A stretch of 64,000 nt of DNA, from the NCBI RefSeq assembly GCF_024498275.1, contig NZ_CP101809.1, positions 1,054,001 through 1,118,000 of the forward strand. Direction: 5' to 3'. This document shows, one piece after another, positions 1 to 12,200 of the stretch (within the stretch, counting starts at the first letter, position 1; each line of letters begins with the position of its first letter). The position numbers and the translations under genes are program-made. Below the pieces are notes generated by a model. That model was given only the letters and a program-made list of their open reading frames with translations. It was not told the DNA's origin and did no database searches. The DNA is from Mycoplasmoides fastidiosum. Lineage in GTDB: Bacteria > Bacillota_I > Bacilli_A > Mycoplasmatales > Mycoplasmoidaceae.

Positions 1-1
1 A

Positions 2-841
2 TTTGAACGAGTTTTTGATCAATACAAATTACGTAAAACTAACGTCGAATTAGACGAGACAAATGAAGAAGAAAATATCGAACTAAACCAAACTGCTAAA
101 CTAGTTTTAAACGAAGCTTATCCTTTAAAAACCATTGATGTCGAACAGCATGATAAAAAACCACCCGCACGTTTTAATGAAGCTAGTTTAATTCGGGCCT
201 TAGAAAAAGAAGGCATTGGTCGACCTTCAACATATGCAACAATCGCTAACACCGTTTTAAAACGTGATTATGCTCAAAAACAAAATTCTGCTTTAGTTCC
301 GACTGATGTAGGAATGAAGATTGTTGAACGATTACAAGATATTTTCCCAAACATCATGTCCTTTGATTTCACTCGTAAAATGGAAGAAGGACTGGATGAA
401 ATTGCCTCAGACAAAGTTGAGTGAAAAAACTTTTTAAAAGAATTATTTACCCAATTTCAAGCTACTTTGACCGAAGCCAAAAAAAATCAACCCCCAGTTG
501 AACCTGAATATGTTGGTCGTTTGTGTCCATTATGCGAACACCAATTAATTTATCGCAAAAGTTATCGTACTGCTAATCCCAAAAAATTTATTGGTTGTTC
601 TAACTATCCAAAATGTCGGTTTGTTGAACCATTAGTAAAACCCGTTTTTGTTGGTGAGGATTGTGAATTGTGTCAAAGTCCTTTAGTTCGTCGTACTAGT
701 CGTTATGGTAACACCTTTTTTGGTTGCTCAACATTCCCCAAATGTCGGTTTATTAAAGATGATCCCGAAAATCCCAAACCACTAAAAAACCAACAAGCTA
801 AAAAAACCACTCGCACGAAAACTAAAGCCGCTGAGGAATAA
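2..841 (+). CDS. topA: DNA topoisomerase I, C-terminal part (5' end outside window)
   Basis: C-terminal 279 residues of a type IA topoisomerase, which relaxes negative supercoils through a transient 5'-phosphotyrosine break; the catalytic Tyr lies upstream of the window. Visible is the conserved stretch EGIGRPSTYATIANTV of the core fold, then two tandem four-cysteine zinc-ribbon motifs (CPLC...CSNYPKC and CELC...CSTFPKC), the usual DNA-binding tail of bacterial TopA. The frame is open from base 2 and uses TGA as Trp near base 421. The tail after the second ribbon is Lys-rich. A hairpin terminator follows the stop at once. Identification is firm; only the N-terminal half is missing. Confidence 0.95.
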
Positions 842-845
842 AAAA

Positions 846-872
846 ACAAAGGAAAACTTCCTTTGTTTTTCG
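846..872 (+). terminator. Rho-independent terminator after topA
   Basis: Inverted repeat ACAAAGGAA-AAC-TTCCTTTGT followed by a T-rich run, starting five bases after the topA stop. Confidence 0.75.
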
Positions 873-916
873 TGTTTTAATGGTCATTATTTCATTGATT
901 TAAAGGTACTTATTTT

Positions 917-2815
917 ATGGAAACAAAAAAATACGACATCATTGTCGTTGGAGCTGGCCATGCTGGATTAGAAGCTGCTTTTGCTCCAGCACGAATGGGG
1001 TTAAAAGTTGGTTTGTTTAACTTAAATTTAGCCAGCATCGCTAATCTACCTTGCAATCCCTCAGTTGGTGGTCCAGCTAAAGGTGTAGTTACTCGGGAAA
1101 TTGATGCATTAGGAGGCATGCAAGCAATTGCGGTTGATGCAACTAAAGTTCAAATTAAAAAACTGAATTATTCTAAAGGTCCTGGGGTTTGATGTTACCG
1201 AGCCCAAATTGATAAAGAGTTGTATCATGCTTGGTTTTTAAATCGCATCGAACAAGAACCCAACCTTGATTTAGTTTTAGATGAAGTGACTGAATTATTA
1301 ATTGAAGACCAAAAAATTATTGGATTAAAAACTGCCGCCCAAACCTATTATGCTGATGCTGTCATTATTACCGCAGGAACTTATTTAAAAGCTGCATTAT
1401 ATCGTGATAAAAAATTCGCTGATTCTGGTCCAGATCAAAACCCTGCTGCTAATTTTTTATCAACCTTTTTAAAGGAACAAGGTTTTAAATTATTACGTTT
1501 AAAAACCGGAACTCCGCCACGGGTTTATTTAAAATCACTAGACTTATCTGTCATGCAAGAAGATCGGGGTGATGATCCTGATTTATGCTTTTCATACACC
1601 AATCCCACCAAAATTGATTTTGATAACCAAATGAGTTGTTATCTTACTTTTACTACTCCCGAAACTAATCAATTGATTGCTGATAACATTCATTTAGCTG
1701 GAGTTTACAACGGCACAATCGATGCAGTAGGACCACGGTATTGTCCTAGTATTGAAGATAAAGTGGTTCGGTTTCCTGATCGGTTAAAACACCAAATTTT
1801 TGTTGAACCAATTGCCCGAAATTATGACTGGTATTATGTTGCTGGGGTGTCAACTTCATTTTCTGAAGAAATGCAGGTAAAAATTTTGAAAACAATTAAA
1901 GGATTTGAAAACGTTGAAATCAAAACTTTTGCTTATGCGATTGAATATGATGCGATTGATCCCATTCAGTTGTATCAAACCCTAGAATCTAAAAAAATTA
2001 GTGGTTTATATTTTGCAGGTCAAATTAATGGAACTTCGGGTTATGAAGAAGCTGCTTGTCAAGGATTAATGGCTGGGATTAATGCTGCGCTAAAAATTAA
2101 AAATCAACCTCCATTGATTTTAGGTCGGGACGAGGCTTATATTGGAGTATTAATTGATGATCTAACTACTAAGGGCGTTAATGATCCTTATCGATTACTA
2201 ACTTCTCGAGCAGAAAATCGCTTACATTTACGGAATGATAATGCTGATGAACGTTTATTAAAATATGGTTATCAAATTGGGCTAGTGAGTGAGACTGACT
2301 ACCAAAAAATCAATACAGAATTAAAAAATATCGAACAAAACATTGCCGTTTTAGCCGAACATTATGCTGCTACTTATAATTTAGTTGATGGCGATGCTGG
2401 GCCATTAAATTTATTGAACTGATTAAAACGTCCTAATGCTTCATACCATCAAGTTGTTGCTAAGCTTGGTGATAAATTATTGCCTTTAAGTCCATATGCT
2501 GTAGAAAAATTGATGATTAAGATCAAATACGAAGGCTATATTCGCAAACAAAACATTAAAATTAATGCTATCCAAAAATGGCAAAAAACTTCATTAGCGA
2601 AAATTGAGGATTATCGAGTTATTCCTAATTTAGCTGCTGAAGCGGTACAAAAATTAAATGCTGCTAAACCATTAACAGTACAATCAGCTTTGCGAATTAG
2701 TGGTGTGAATGTCAATGACATTATGTGGATCAAAGTTTATTTAGAAAAACAAAAAATCGTGGAGCAAAGATTAGATGCTAAGAGCCACAAAACAGATCCT
2801 CAAGAAACACTATAA
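917..2815 (+). CDS. mnmG: tRNA uridine-5-carboxymethylaminomethyl modification enzyme MnmG (GidA)
   Basis: A 632-residue FAD/NADH enzyme that, with MnmE, installs the carboxymethylaminomethyl group on the wobble U34 of certain tRNAs. It opens with the dinucleotide-binding motif [10 protein letters not shown] (about residues 13-22), then [14 protein letters not shown] and, around residue 360, [20 protein letters not shown], all hallmark GidA sequences; the length matches the family. In-frame TGA at 1190 and 2420 fall at conserved Trp positions. The ATG at 917 gives the canonical N terminus. Its 3' end overlaps the next gene by 41 bases, so co-transcription with the ABC exporter is likely. mnmE is not in the window. 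Confidence 0.97.
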
Positions 2816-4544
2816 AATTTATTTTCTTGCTCAATTTTTATTTTTTATTCAAGTTATTGCCGACATTACAACTCCATTATTATTACAACAACTAATTAAT
2901 AACTTATATAGTCCCCAACGTTCTCTGAATACTATCATTCTAATTGGTGTGGGAATGTTAGCTGTCAATATTCTTTCATTTTTCATGGGAGTAACAGCCA
3001 GGATTATTAGTGCTCGGTTAACAATTGGTTTTGGTAAAGAAATGCGGTTACATTTTTATCAAAAAATTACCACATTTACTTATGCTGATTTAAATGTCTT
3101 TCCTTCTAGTACTTTAATTAGTCGCATCGGGAAAAACCTGAACAATATGATCAACTGATTAACTTGGGCTAACCAAGTTTTATTAAGAGCAATTTTCATG
3201 TTTATTGGTGGTATTTTAGCGACTATTGTTATTTTGTACACTAATAATACATCCAATAATTTCAATCCTAATTTGGCCAATCAAGATTTACGATTTGTCA
3301 TTATCTTAATTGTTATTTTATTCATTATTTTAAACTTCAGTTTCATTTGGTTAGCTGTTAATAAAAGTCGTAAACTATTTTTTAAAACCCAAACTCATAG
3401 CGAACGTTTAAACCGGAACATCCAAGAAACTTTTTTAGGAATTCGTTTCATTAAATCCTATAACCTAGAAAATTTAATGTTTGAAAATAATGCTCGAACT
3501 ACAGAAGAATTAAGAAAAGGCTATGTCAAAACTTATCAGTACGAAAATCTTTTCGGTCCTGTTATTAACTTAATAATGGCCTCATTAACTTTAACCGTAA
3601 TTTGAACTGGGGTGCATTTTCATCTTTTAGATTTGGCCCAAATTATCGCTATCACTCAAACTTTAGCTTACTTGGTTTTATCCATTATTTTAGCTACATG
3701 AATTCTAAGTAATTTAGGCCGAGCTAATGTTTCTGCTAAACGAGTTTATGATGTTTTGGATTTCAAGACTTCAATGCATTTTTTAGCAGATTCACAAGCC
3801 CAAAAACCCGCAAATACAATCATCAAATTTAAAGATGTTAATTTTGCTTATTTTAAAGAAGCTGAAAATTCTCTATCCAACATTAACTTAGAAATTCCTG
3901 CCAACCAAATTTTAGGCATTATTGGCCGAACTGGTAGCGGAAAATCGACTTTAGTCAATTTAATTCCTCGCTTGTACGATGCAACAAGTGGAGTGGTTGA
4001 AATCGGGGGGGTTAATGTGAAAAACATGAACTTACAAGCACTCCGTAATTTAGTAACCGTTGTTCCTCAAAAAAATAATTTATTTAGTGGCACAATTGCC
4101 TTTAATCTAAATTTTGCTAAAGAAAATTTAACTACTGAAGAAATGTGAGAAGCCTTGGAATTAGCTTGTGCTGCTGATTTTGTCAAAGATCGAGAATTAC
4201 AATTAGAAGCTCGGGTCGAACAACGGGGTTCTAATTTTTCTGGAGGACAAAAACAACGTTTGTGTATTGCCCGGGCCTTGTTGAAACAAGCTAAAATTTT
4301 GATTTTTGATGATTCTACTTCTGCGCTTGATGCGCGTACTGAAAAACAATTAATTAGTAATTTGAAACAATTAAAAGGGGTAACCAAAATTATTGTTTCA
4401 CAAAAAATTTCTTCAATTATTCATGCTGATCAAATTTTAGTTTTAGATCAAGGTCAAATTATTGATATTGGGAAACATGAAGAATTAATTCGCCGTTGCG
4501 ATATTTATTCCCGCATTTATCAATCCCAAACTGGTGGTGAATAA
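2775..4544 (+). CDS. ABC exporter half-transporter, degenerate-site subunit
   Basis: A 589-residue type IV ABC half-transporter: about six membrane helices in residues 1-310, then a nucleotide-binding domain with Walker A GRTGSGKST near residue 384, signature FSGGQ near 488 and Walker B ILIFDDSTSALD near 508. The catalytic glutamate after Walker B is Asp, typical of the degenerate site of heterodimeric exporters. It overlaps mnmG by 41 bases and is followed two bases later by a second half-transporter, so the two probably form one heterodimer. The substrate (lipid, drug or peptide) cannot be read from sequence. In-frame TGA codons at 3156, 3603, 3699 and 4146 are Trp. Confidence 0.93.
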
Positions 4545-4546
4545 TT

Positions 4547-6592
4547 ATGTCAAAATTTAAAACTAATACAGATAGTCACATTTGAAATAAAGATCGCAAA
4601 AAAATTAACCGCATTGAAATCATCAAATTCATGTTTTCTTTTTTAAAAGGCGGTTGAAAATTTATTATTCTTTCTGGACTTTTTTCTTTAATTGTTAGTG
4701 GTTTAGGTTTAGCAAGTATTTTTGTCATGCAAAGTTTAAACCAAGTGATTAACAACCAACTAACCCAGCAAAATATTAGTGATGCTAATTACAATTCTCG
4801 AGTTGATTTTTTAGGTGGAATATTAATTCTAATTTACATTGCCACTTTCATATTTAATTACAGTTTAAGTTTTGGTATTGCTTTTACAGTTGAACGCATG
4901 TCTAAACGATTAACTGATTTTTTATATGCCAAAATTTTACGCACTCAAGTAGCTTATTATGACAAAATGGCGGTGGGTGAATTTTTAAGTCGGATTAATA
5001 ACGACATTGATTCAGCCATTTCACAATTGCCATCAATGATTTCACAATTATTTACTTCAATTTTTGTTCTTTCAACAATGCTTGTTGCAATGATTGTTAT
5101 TAGTCCTTATTTTTTTATCATTGTAATCATTATCATTCCTGCTTCATTTTTAGGGGCTTTTTTTATTGTTTTCAAATCCCAAAAATATTATGCTTTACGC
5201 CAAAATCGCTTAGGTGTTTTATCAGCTTTTTCAGAAGAAGCCATCGCGGGACAGCAAGAGGTTAATTTATTTAATCAAGAAAAAGCTTTTAGTGAAAAGT
5301 TTAGTCAAATGAATGATGATTATGCTCGTCAACAGTATAAAGTTGAATTTTGGTTTTCATTCATTTTTCCCTGAAATCGATTCATTACCCAATTGTTGTT
5401 CATTATGGTAAACATTATTGGCATTCTTTTTGCTTATTACCGAATAAATACCGCTGGGATTTATGATTCGGTTATTTTTCAAAGTACTGATGTCAATAAT
5501 GATACTTTCAATTTATTAAATTATTATGGTCGTTACATCGTCGTCATTAATTCATTCTTATTAATGATGCGAACCTTTCAAGAACCATTGTTTCAAATAA
5601 CCAATTCCATTAATGTCATTCAGTCTTTCTTTTCATCTTCAGCCCGCTTGAAAGAGTTAACTCAAGCCCAAGAAGAATATAACTTTGATGAAAACATCAA
5701 TGTACGGTTAGTCCAAAATAAAGATGCCCGAAAAATCATTAAACCCTTAAATGAAGTTTTAACTCCAGCCAACATTAATACTTACCAAAATTACATCAAG
5801 AAAAAACGTGATGCTTTTATAAAACCATTTTATTATTCTTATTTAAACAAGGCTGATTTGCATACTGATATTGAAGTAAAAAATTTATCATTTGCTTATG
5901 AAAAAAACATTAATGTTTTAAAGAACATTAGTTTCAAAGTAAAACGGGGTCAAACTGTTGCAATTGTCGGACCAACTGGGAGTGGTAAATCAACTTTCAT
6001 CAACTTATTAACTAAATTTTATGATCTGACTGAAGGTGATATTTTATTTGATGGTGTTTCCATCAAAAACATTACAAAACCAAGTATGCGCGAAAACATT
6101 TCCATTGTTTTACAGGATAACATTATTTTTAGTGATACGGTTTTTAATAACATTCGGTTCGGGCACATTAGTGCAACTAAAGAACAAGTCATTGAAGCTG
6201 CTAAAATTGCTGAAGCCCACAATTTTATTATGCAACTAAAAGATGGCTATGACACTATTTTGAAAAATAATGGTGAGAATTTATCTCATGGTCAAAAACA
6301 ACTAATTGGCATCGCTCGTGCGGTTTTATCTCCTTCAGAATTATTAATTTTAGATGAAGCCACTTCCTCTGTGGATACAACAACCGAAAAAGAAATTCAG
6401 CAAGCAATGATTAATTTATTAAAAAATAAAACTACATTTTTAATTGCTCATCGATTATCCACCATCAAAAATGCTGATTTAATTTTTGTTTTAAAATTTG
6501 GAGAAATTATTGAAAGTGGTAGTCATGATGAATTAATTGCTCAAAATGGTTATTATGCGCAAATGTATCATTCCCAATCCAACTTTGAATAA
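4547..6592 (+). CDS. ABC exporter half-transporter, consensus-site subunit
   Basis: A 681-residue partner of the preceding gene. Membrane helices span roughly residues 25-340, followed by an unusually long charged linker (about 380-445, Lys/Asn/Glu-rich) before the nucleotide-binding domain with Walker A GPTGSGKST near residue 474, signature LSHGQ near 578 and a full Walker B LLILDEATSSVD near 599. The non-canonical signature here would pair with the degenerate Walker B of the upstream subunit, giving one good and one poor ATP site. The start at 4547 lies two bases after the previous stop. A strong terminator closes the operon. Confidence 0.93.
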
Positions 6593-6597
6593 TGCAA

Positions 6598-6637
6598 AAA
6601 CAAAAACCCACTGTCATCAACAGTGGGTTTTTGTTTT
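6598..6637. terminator. Bidirectional hairpin terminator between convergent operons
   Basis: Near-perfect inverted repeat (ACAAAAACCCACTG / CAGTGGGTTTTTGT) with a short loop, lying between the stops of two convergent genes (6592 and 6658). T runs are present in both orientations, so it can serve both. Confidence 0.85.
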
Positions 6638-6657
6638 ATTGATTTTTTTGTTAAGTC

Positions 6658-7584
6658 CTAAATGTCGTCTTTGACATCAACAAAAATGTAACGTAATTCA
6701 GCTTTACCATATTTATCAGTGAATAAAATTTTATTGTTTTGTGAAAAACGAACTCCTTCAAAATTTTCATAAGTTTGAATGTATTTTGACAAAGAAAAGA
6801 TTTCTTTTAAGTGTTCATTTTTTAAAATTTTAGGAAAACTAAATAAATAAGGTGTTAAGCGAACACGTTGGGATTGAATCGTAGTTTTATCAACGTTGTA
6901 ATAAAATGAAATATTGGTTTTCATAATAAAACCATCCTGATTTAACATGAAAAAAATGAATTCTTGGTAATAATCGCCATCTTCTGCATCATCAATTTCC
7001 TCATCTAAATTACTTTCAGTTAACATGTAAGAATAATCGATAACTTCAAATTTTTCAGGCACATAAAAACCACCATTATCCAAATTTTTAGTTCTTAAAT
7101 CATCGAAATATTCATTTTTATTTTGACTAAATAAATCTAATTCAGGAAAAAATAATCAGTAAAAATTTTTAGTATTGTATAAAAATCACAACCAATTATC
7201 ATTAAGCATTTCCCTTAAAAAAGTACTACTTTGTTCAATGATATAAGGTTTTCCCCTAAAAATGTTCGCAGAAATATTAGATTGCACATAGTTGAAATAT
7301 TGCAATCAATCTTTAATTTCTTTTAAATAAGAGGGTGAATCAATTGCACTTTGTTTCTCAATATATGCAGCTCGAGCTTGGGGATCAGGAAAAATTAAGT
7401 TAAGCAATTCCGTAATACCTCTAGTATTTAAAAAATTTTGTCAATCATTAGTTTCAGTGACTGCTGATTTGGCAGTTTCAATTTGATCGATAATTTTTTG
7501 ATAAGTATTAGATGGAGCTGCACAAGCACTCAAAACTGGTATTAAACTCAAAAATGCAGCTGTAAATAGTTGTTTAATTTTCAT
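6658..7584 (-). CDS. Surface lipoprotein, last gene of an ABC exporter cassette
   Basis: Unrecognised 308-residue lipoprotein. The N terminus has a Lys-flanked hydrophobic signal ending in a lipobox LIPVLSAC, so it should be acylated on the Cys and face outside. The mature part is rich in aromatic and acidic residues. The start codon lies inside the 3' end of the upstream gene: 11-base overlap ATGAAAATTAA, the same string as at the next upstream junction. TGA is used as Trp several times. It is the promoter-distal gene of a five-gene cassette with an ABC permease and ATPase. No function can be assigned. Confidence 0.85.
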
Positions 7585-8428
7585 AATTACGTAGGTTCAT
7601 AACCATTAAAGCTGGTTCATGGTAACCCCATTTTTTAATAATATCTTCAAAGTCTGTATACCACTGTCCATAACGGTGAATTAAAGCGTAGTGAAAAATA
7701 TTCGATAATAGATTAATCGAAATTTCTCGAGTAGCATTAGGAAAATAATAAAAAGCCGGATTGATATACAGTTTTCACTGATCATCTTCTAAATGAATAC
7801 TAATACTAAACAAAGCTTTGTCTTTTAAAATTAATAAATCACTGCGATTAGCAACTTCTCGAGAAGTTTCACTTTCTTTAATTTCATCTAAAAAATTATC
7901 AGCTCACTGAAAACTTTCATATGGAGCTAAGGTCTTTAGATTAGCCAAATATTGCTCAGTCATTTGAATTGGTTCACCAGTAATATAATCAGTTGTTGCT
8001 GGTAAAACAAATCATTCAGAAAAGTCATTAGTAAAAATTTTTAAATTTTTCAAGACTAAATACCAATTATCAGAATACAAAGTTCTTAATTCTGCTAAAC
8101 TTGTTTTTTTAGCTTCAGAATCAGTTGCATTAAATCATTTGGTTGAGATTGTTTTAATTGATGCATAGATAGATTTTTGATATTCTTGATCCTCTTGTTG
8201 ATTAACAAATTCCGTTTTTTTTGTTAAATCTGATCCATATACTTTACTCAATAAGGTATCAAACCTACGATCTGATTTCAAAATTTTGGTTTGATCGTTT
8301 GAATTATGATATTGCTCTGATGGTCTTGCATATTGTGAATAATCACGCTGATGGGGACCGCAAGACAAAACCAATAATCCCACTGGTAGTAATGTAAGAA
8401 TCAATTTGCAAAGACGATTAATTTTCAT
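7574..8428 (-). CDS. Surface lipoprotein, fourth gene of the ABC exporter cassette
   Basis: A 284-residue lipoprotein starting MKINRLCK with lipobox GLLVLSC followed by GPHQ. The ATG at 8428 sits in the 3' end of the upstream gene (11-base overlap ATGAAAATTAA) and the end of this gene overlaps the next lipoprotein in the same way. A GTG two codons upstream is possible but gives no better signal peptide. The mature region carries many Trp and Tyr residues, with Trp often encoded by TGA. Family unknown; probably an extracytoplasmic partner of the exporter encoded at 9550-12200. Confidence 0.85.
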
Positions 8429-9566
8429 AAACACTTCTTAGGGTATAACGTAAAACGTGATTTTTTTTCTCATTATTCACTTGACGAACAGCATCTGCAA
8501 AATAATCATAAAAACTACCCTCTAAAGCTTCGTCATATAAACCGTTATCATTAAATCTTCGATAAGCTCTTGTCTCTACTTCTTGCTGTTTTTGTAATCG
8601 TTTTTGTTGATAATCAGGATCTTGGGTGATATCAGTTGTAGAAGTATTTGGAACTGGAACTTGTTGAATATTTTGTTGTCGATAAATTTGAAATAGGTTC
8701 TTAGTGAATTGTGAACTTTGTAACTTGATGTTGATTAATTGACTCATTTGATATTCATCTGCCAATTCTTCATCAATATCGGTTTCTGAAATATAATTAT
8801 TAATTTTTTTCATTCGTAATTGTTGAACTTTTTGCTCAAATTCCTTTCAGAATGTTTGGGGATCTTCAGGATTATTTAAGTAATATAAATCTGGTCAAAC
8901 AATAAATCGAATAACACCAGAACTATCAACTAACCGATAGATTTTGACAAAATAATTATTTTGATACTGTAAATAAAAAACACTTTTAGTTTTATATAAG
9001 TCTTCACGTAATGTGATTAAATCAACTTTATAAATTTGTTGAATTTTATTTGTAGATAAACGGAAACTGGTGCTTGCAAAAAATTTTTTCAGATCTAGAA
9101 AATCATTTTTTTCTTCAGGATAATTAGCAAAACCACTACCATAAGGATTAAACGAAAAATTCAAGTGATTAATATTGAATAAATATCACCATCAATTAAT
9201 GGTTAAGTTTTCAAAAATTGATTTGCCTGTTTCAAATCTAGTAAAAGATAAATTGTCATTATGACGACTTCAAGATAAAATCGGATTATACCAAACTAGT
9301 GAATATTTCAGATTTCACAGTTGGGTAAAATTAATATTATTTTGCTGAAATAAATATTCTTCTTTAGCTTGAGCAGAATTTAAAAATTGATCCAGTAAAA
9401 ATAAATTATGTTGGTCTTCATTAAAAACCTTTTTCTCAGATTCCATTTGGGCGACATTAGTCGTTTTTGCATGTGATTTAACAACAGTTAGTGGTCCCAA
9501 ACTGGTCAACCCTAATGACACTAAAGAAAAAAGTGATAAAAGTGATTTTTTATAAAATTTTTTCAT
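8418..9566 (-). CDS. Secreted or signal-anchored protein of the ABC exporter cassette
   Basis: A 382-residue protein starting MKKFYKKSLLSLFSLVSLGL, a clear signal sequence but without a lipobox Cys, so either cleaved and secreted or held by an uncleaved N-terminal anchor. Three consecutive Trp residues occur near position 126. The C-terminal third is Gln/Asn-rich and predicted to be helical. The start at 9566 overlaps the ATPase gene upstream by 17 bases, and the C terminus (VYEN) overlaps the next lipoprotein start by 11 bases. The reading frame holds only if TGA is Trp. No recognised family. Confidence 0.82.
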
Positions 9567-10254
9567 TATAAATTTCTTCTAAAGATTTATATTTTTTGCC
9601 ACTATAAACAACCCGACCTTTATGCATTAAAGTCAAACTATCGCAATAGCCATCAACCTCACGTAAAATATGTGAAGAAATAAAAATTGTTTTTCCAACT
9701 TTTTTCAAGTCAACTAAAAGTTTAAATAATTCGTGGCGGGCTGTTGGATCTAGATTAGCCGCAGGTTCATCCAAAATAATAATTTCAGGATTATGCATCA
9801 AAGCCTGGATAAGTAAAACTTTCTTTTTTTGTCCTGAAGAAAAGTTATATGGTTTTTTCTTTTTTAAATCAGTAATTTGCAAAATTGCTAATAACTCGTT
9901 GATTCTGTTTAAAGCATCTTTTTTCTTCATCCCTGATAATAAACCTAGTGATAATAAATAATCAAGAACACTAACTTCTTTCGGAAAATGTGCATACTCT
10001 GGAACATAGCCGATTTTGCTTTTGCTAATTGCTAATTTATTACTAATTCCATCAATGAAAATTTGACCAGTTCAATTGGTATATGAATTAATGATTGATT
10101 TAATGGTTGTAGTTTTTCCAGCTCCATTTTCACCAATAAATGCATGAAATGAACCATGATCAACTTTGAAATTCACATCAAAAATTCCAGTTTTTTCACG
10201 ACGCGAATAAATTTTATTTAAATGATTTACTTCAAGAATATACTGATGATTCAT
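9550..10254 (-). CDS. ABC transporter ATP-binding protein
   Basis: A 234-residue soluble ATPase with Walker A GENGAGKTT (41-49), a slightly divergent signature FSSGQ (about 138-142) and Walker B IIILDEP (about 158-164), then the switch His in FISSHI. This matches the ABC-2/CcmA-like export ATPases. The ATG shares one base with the stop of the permease gene upstream (TAATG), indicating translational coupling. It is the energy source of the exporter formed with the 648-residue permease; the three downstream surface proteins are likely cargo, partners or regulators. Confidence 0.93.
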
Positions 10255-12200
10255 TATCGATAATCCTTCCGTAAATAAACTAAATAAACTAGTGTCAACA
10301 ATAAAATGGTTAGACCAATTCAAATATAGATGAACTGATTTTTATCAACTACTGTTTTTTTATAACCTAAACTATAAGCCTCTTTAACTGGTTGAAACAA
10401 ATAGTTATTACTTTCATTCAAGGTATAACGAGAAACCACTTTTTGGTCAACAACTTGTTGTACTGGGACATATGAACTATATCCGCCAATAAAATAATTA
10501 TTGCTACTAATTTGTAAACTAAATCTTTGTGGGGTATATGCTAAGTTAGGGTCATCATTTTGTAATAAATTTTTTAGTAATCCTGAATCATTTTGTGCAA
10601 AATACAAATAATAAATTAAAGCAGTTGCTAAATAAATTTTCTTCTCAGTTACATTTTTGATCAAATTAGTGTCAAAATTAGGTTTAAATAATTCCGCATT
10701 TTCATCAATAATACCATCAACTAAATTTCCGCCCAGTTCATCAATTTCCACACTAATTGCATTCAATAATTCAGGTTTAGAAGTTTGTTCATTAAACCGA
10801 GCAAAAAAACTAGCGGCAAATTGGTTAAATGGCTGTGAAGATAATGCTCCTTTTAAAATTTCAGGTTTCAGAGAACCCACTAAATTATCAGGTGATGCAA
10901 AAATATAATTATCTTCATCAAAACTGACATCAAAATTACTAGCATTTTCACGCGCATAAATAATGTTAGTGTTAATTGCGTTATTAAAAATTGTTTGGTT
11001 TTTAAAAACTCCAGGAACTAAGTAAGCTTTTTCTAAAAAATTATTATTTTGAATTTCTAGTTGTAATAATTCTGGATGAGAATTTAACTGATATGAAAAA
11101 TCTTTAGATTCTTTTCTGTTGTAATATAAATAATTTTTTAGATTAGATTCTTGATTGTCACTAATTTTTTCCAAAATATTTTCATTTTGCAAATCAAAGA
11201 CATTCATCATTTGATAAGGTGTCAAAAATCATGAATACATTTGATAACTATAAGCTACATTTTCAAAATCTTGAAAACTGTCCCGAAATAACGCTTTTTG
11301 TAAATCATTAAATTCTTCATTGTCATAATTTTTTGGAGTAATAAAGATTTCATCTTTATTATTGTTTAAATAAAAAATATTGGCATCTGAAATAGTTTCA
11401 CTGGAATTTTTGTCATAAGCTAAATTCAAAACTCTAGCTGTTGCATTTAAAGAATTAGTAGATAAAGAATTTAGAAAAGTTCCCCCAATTAAAATCGGAG
11501 TAAAAAATAATAATGGTAGGGTTAAAGCCACTTTAGAGCTAAATTTTGAACCAATTAAAGCTGTCACTAAACCAAAAATTCAACCACAGAATAAAATAGC
11601 AAAAAATGAGTAAATTAAATAATGATTAAATTGTTCTGATAAATTTTTATTAACTAAAATCAATATTAGATTGAATAAAAAGACATTAAATGCTCATAAC
11701 AAATTAATTGTTAAGAAAAAAAGCACTTTAGCAAGAATAACATTTTGAGTTGTAATACGTTTGGAAAAAACAATAATATCAATTCCTAAATCTTCTAAGT
11801 CAATAAAAATATTGATTGCTTTAATACTACTGAAAATGATTGTGAAAATTAATTCAACAAAAATTAAAGAATAAGAAATGATGTAAGTGATTCGTGCATC
11901 AGTTAAAACAAAAGTAGCAATAATAACAGCTGTAGACAATAAATATAAACAAATCGGGATAATAATAGTGTTTTTCTTTTTAAAGATTAATTTAAAAAGA
12001 AACATTAAGTAATAGAAAAAGATTCAAATATTTGTCTTAGAGACTTGTTGATACTTAAAGACTGGGGTTGAATCAGTTTTTTGAGGAATTTTTTGAGAAT
12101 TAAAATTCAAAAATGGATTTAAAGTAAAGGGAAAATTTTGCGAATCATCTTGAAAATTGACATTCTCTTTACTTATTTTTGGTGATGTTTGATTTGTCAT
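10254..12200 (-). CDS. ABC transporter permease with a large extracellular domain
   Basis: A 648-residue membrane protein. Residues 1-65 are polar and cytoplasmic (Asn/Gln/Lys-rich), several membrane helices follow between about 66 and 240, then about 375 residues of polar, Asn-rich sequence likely outside the cell, and one final helix near 626-643 (WIGLTILLLTLVYLVYL). The layout resembles ABC-2 or FtsX-like exporter subunits in which an external domain works on surface proteins. It is first of five overlapping genes and diverges from rplM across a 450-base intergenic region. I do not recognise the family; the permease call rests on hydrophobicity and on the adjacent ATPase. Confidence 0.8.

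Noticed and set aside
8432-8434. GTG start two codons upstream of the 284-residue lipoprotein
   Set aside because: The ATG gives the same junction as the neighbouring lipoprotein overlap and a standard signal peptide.
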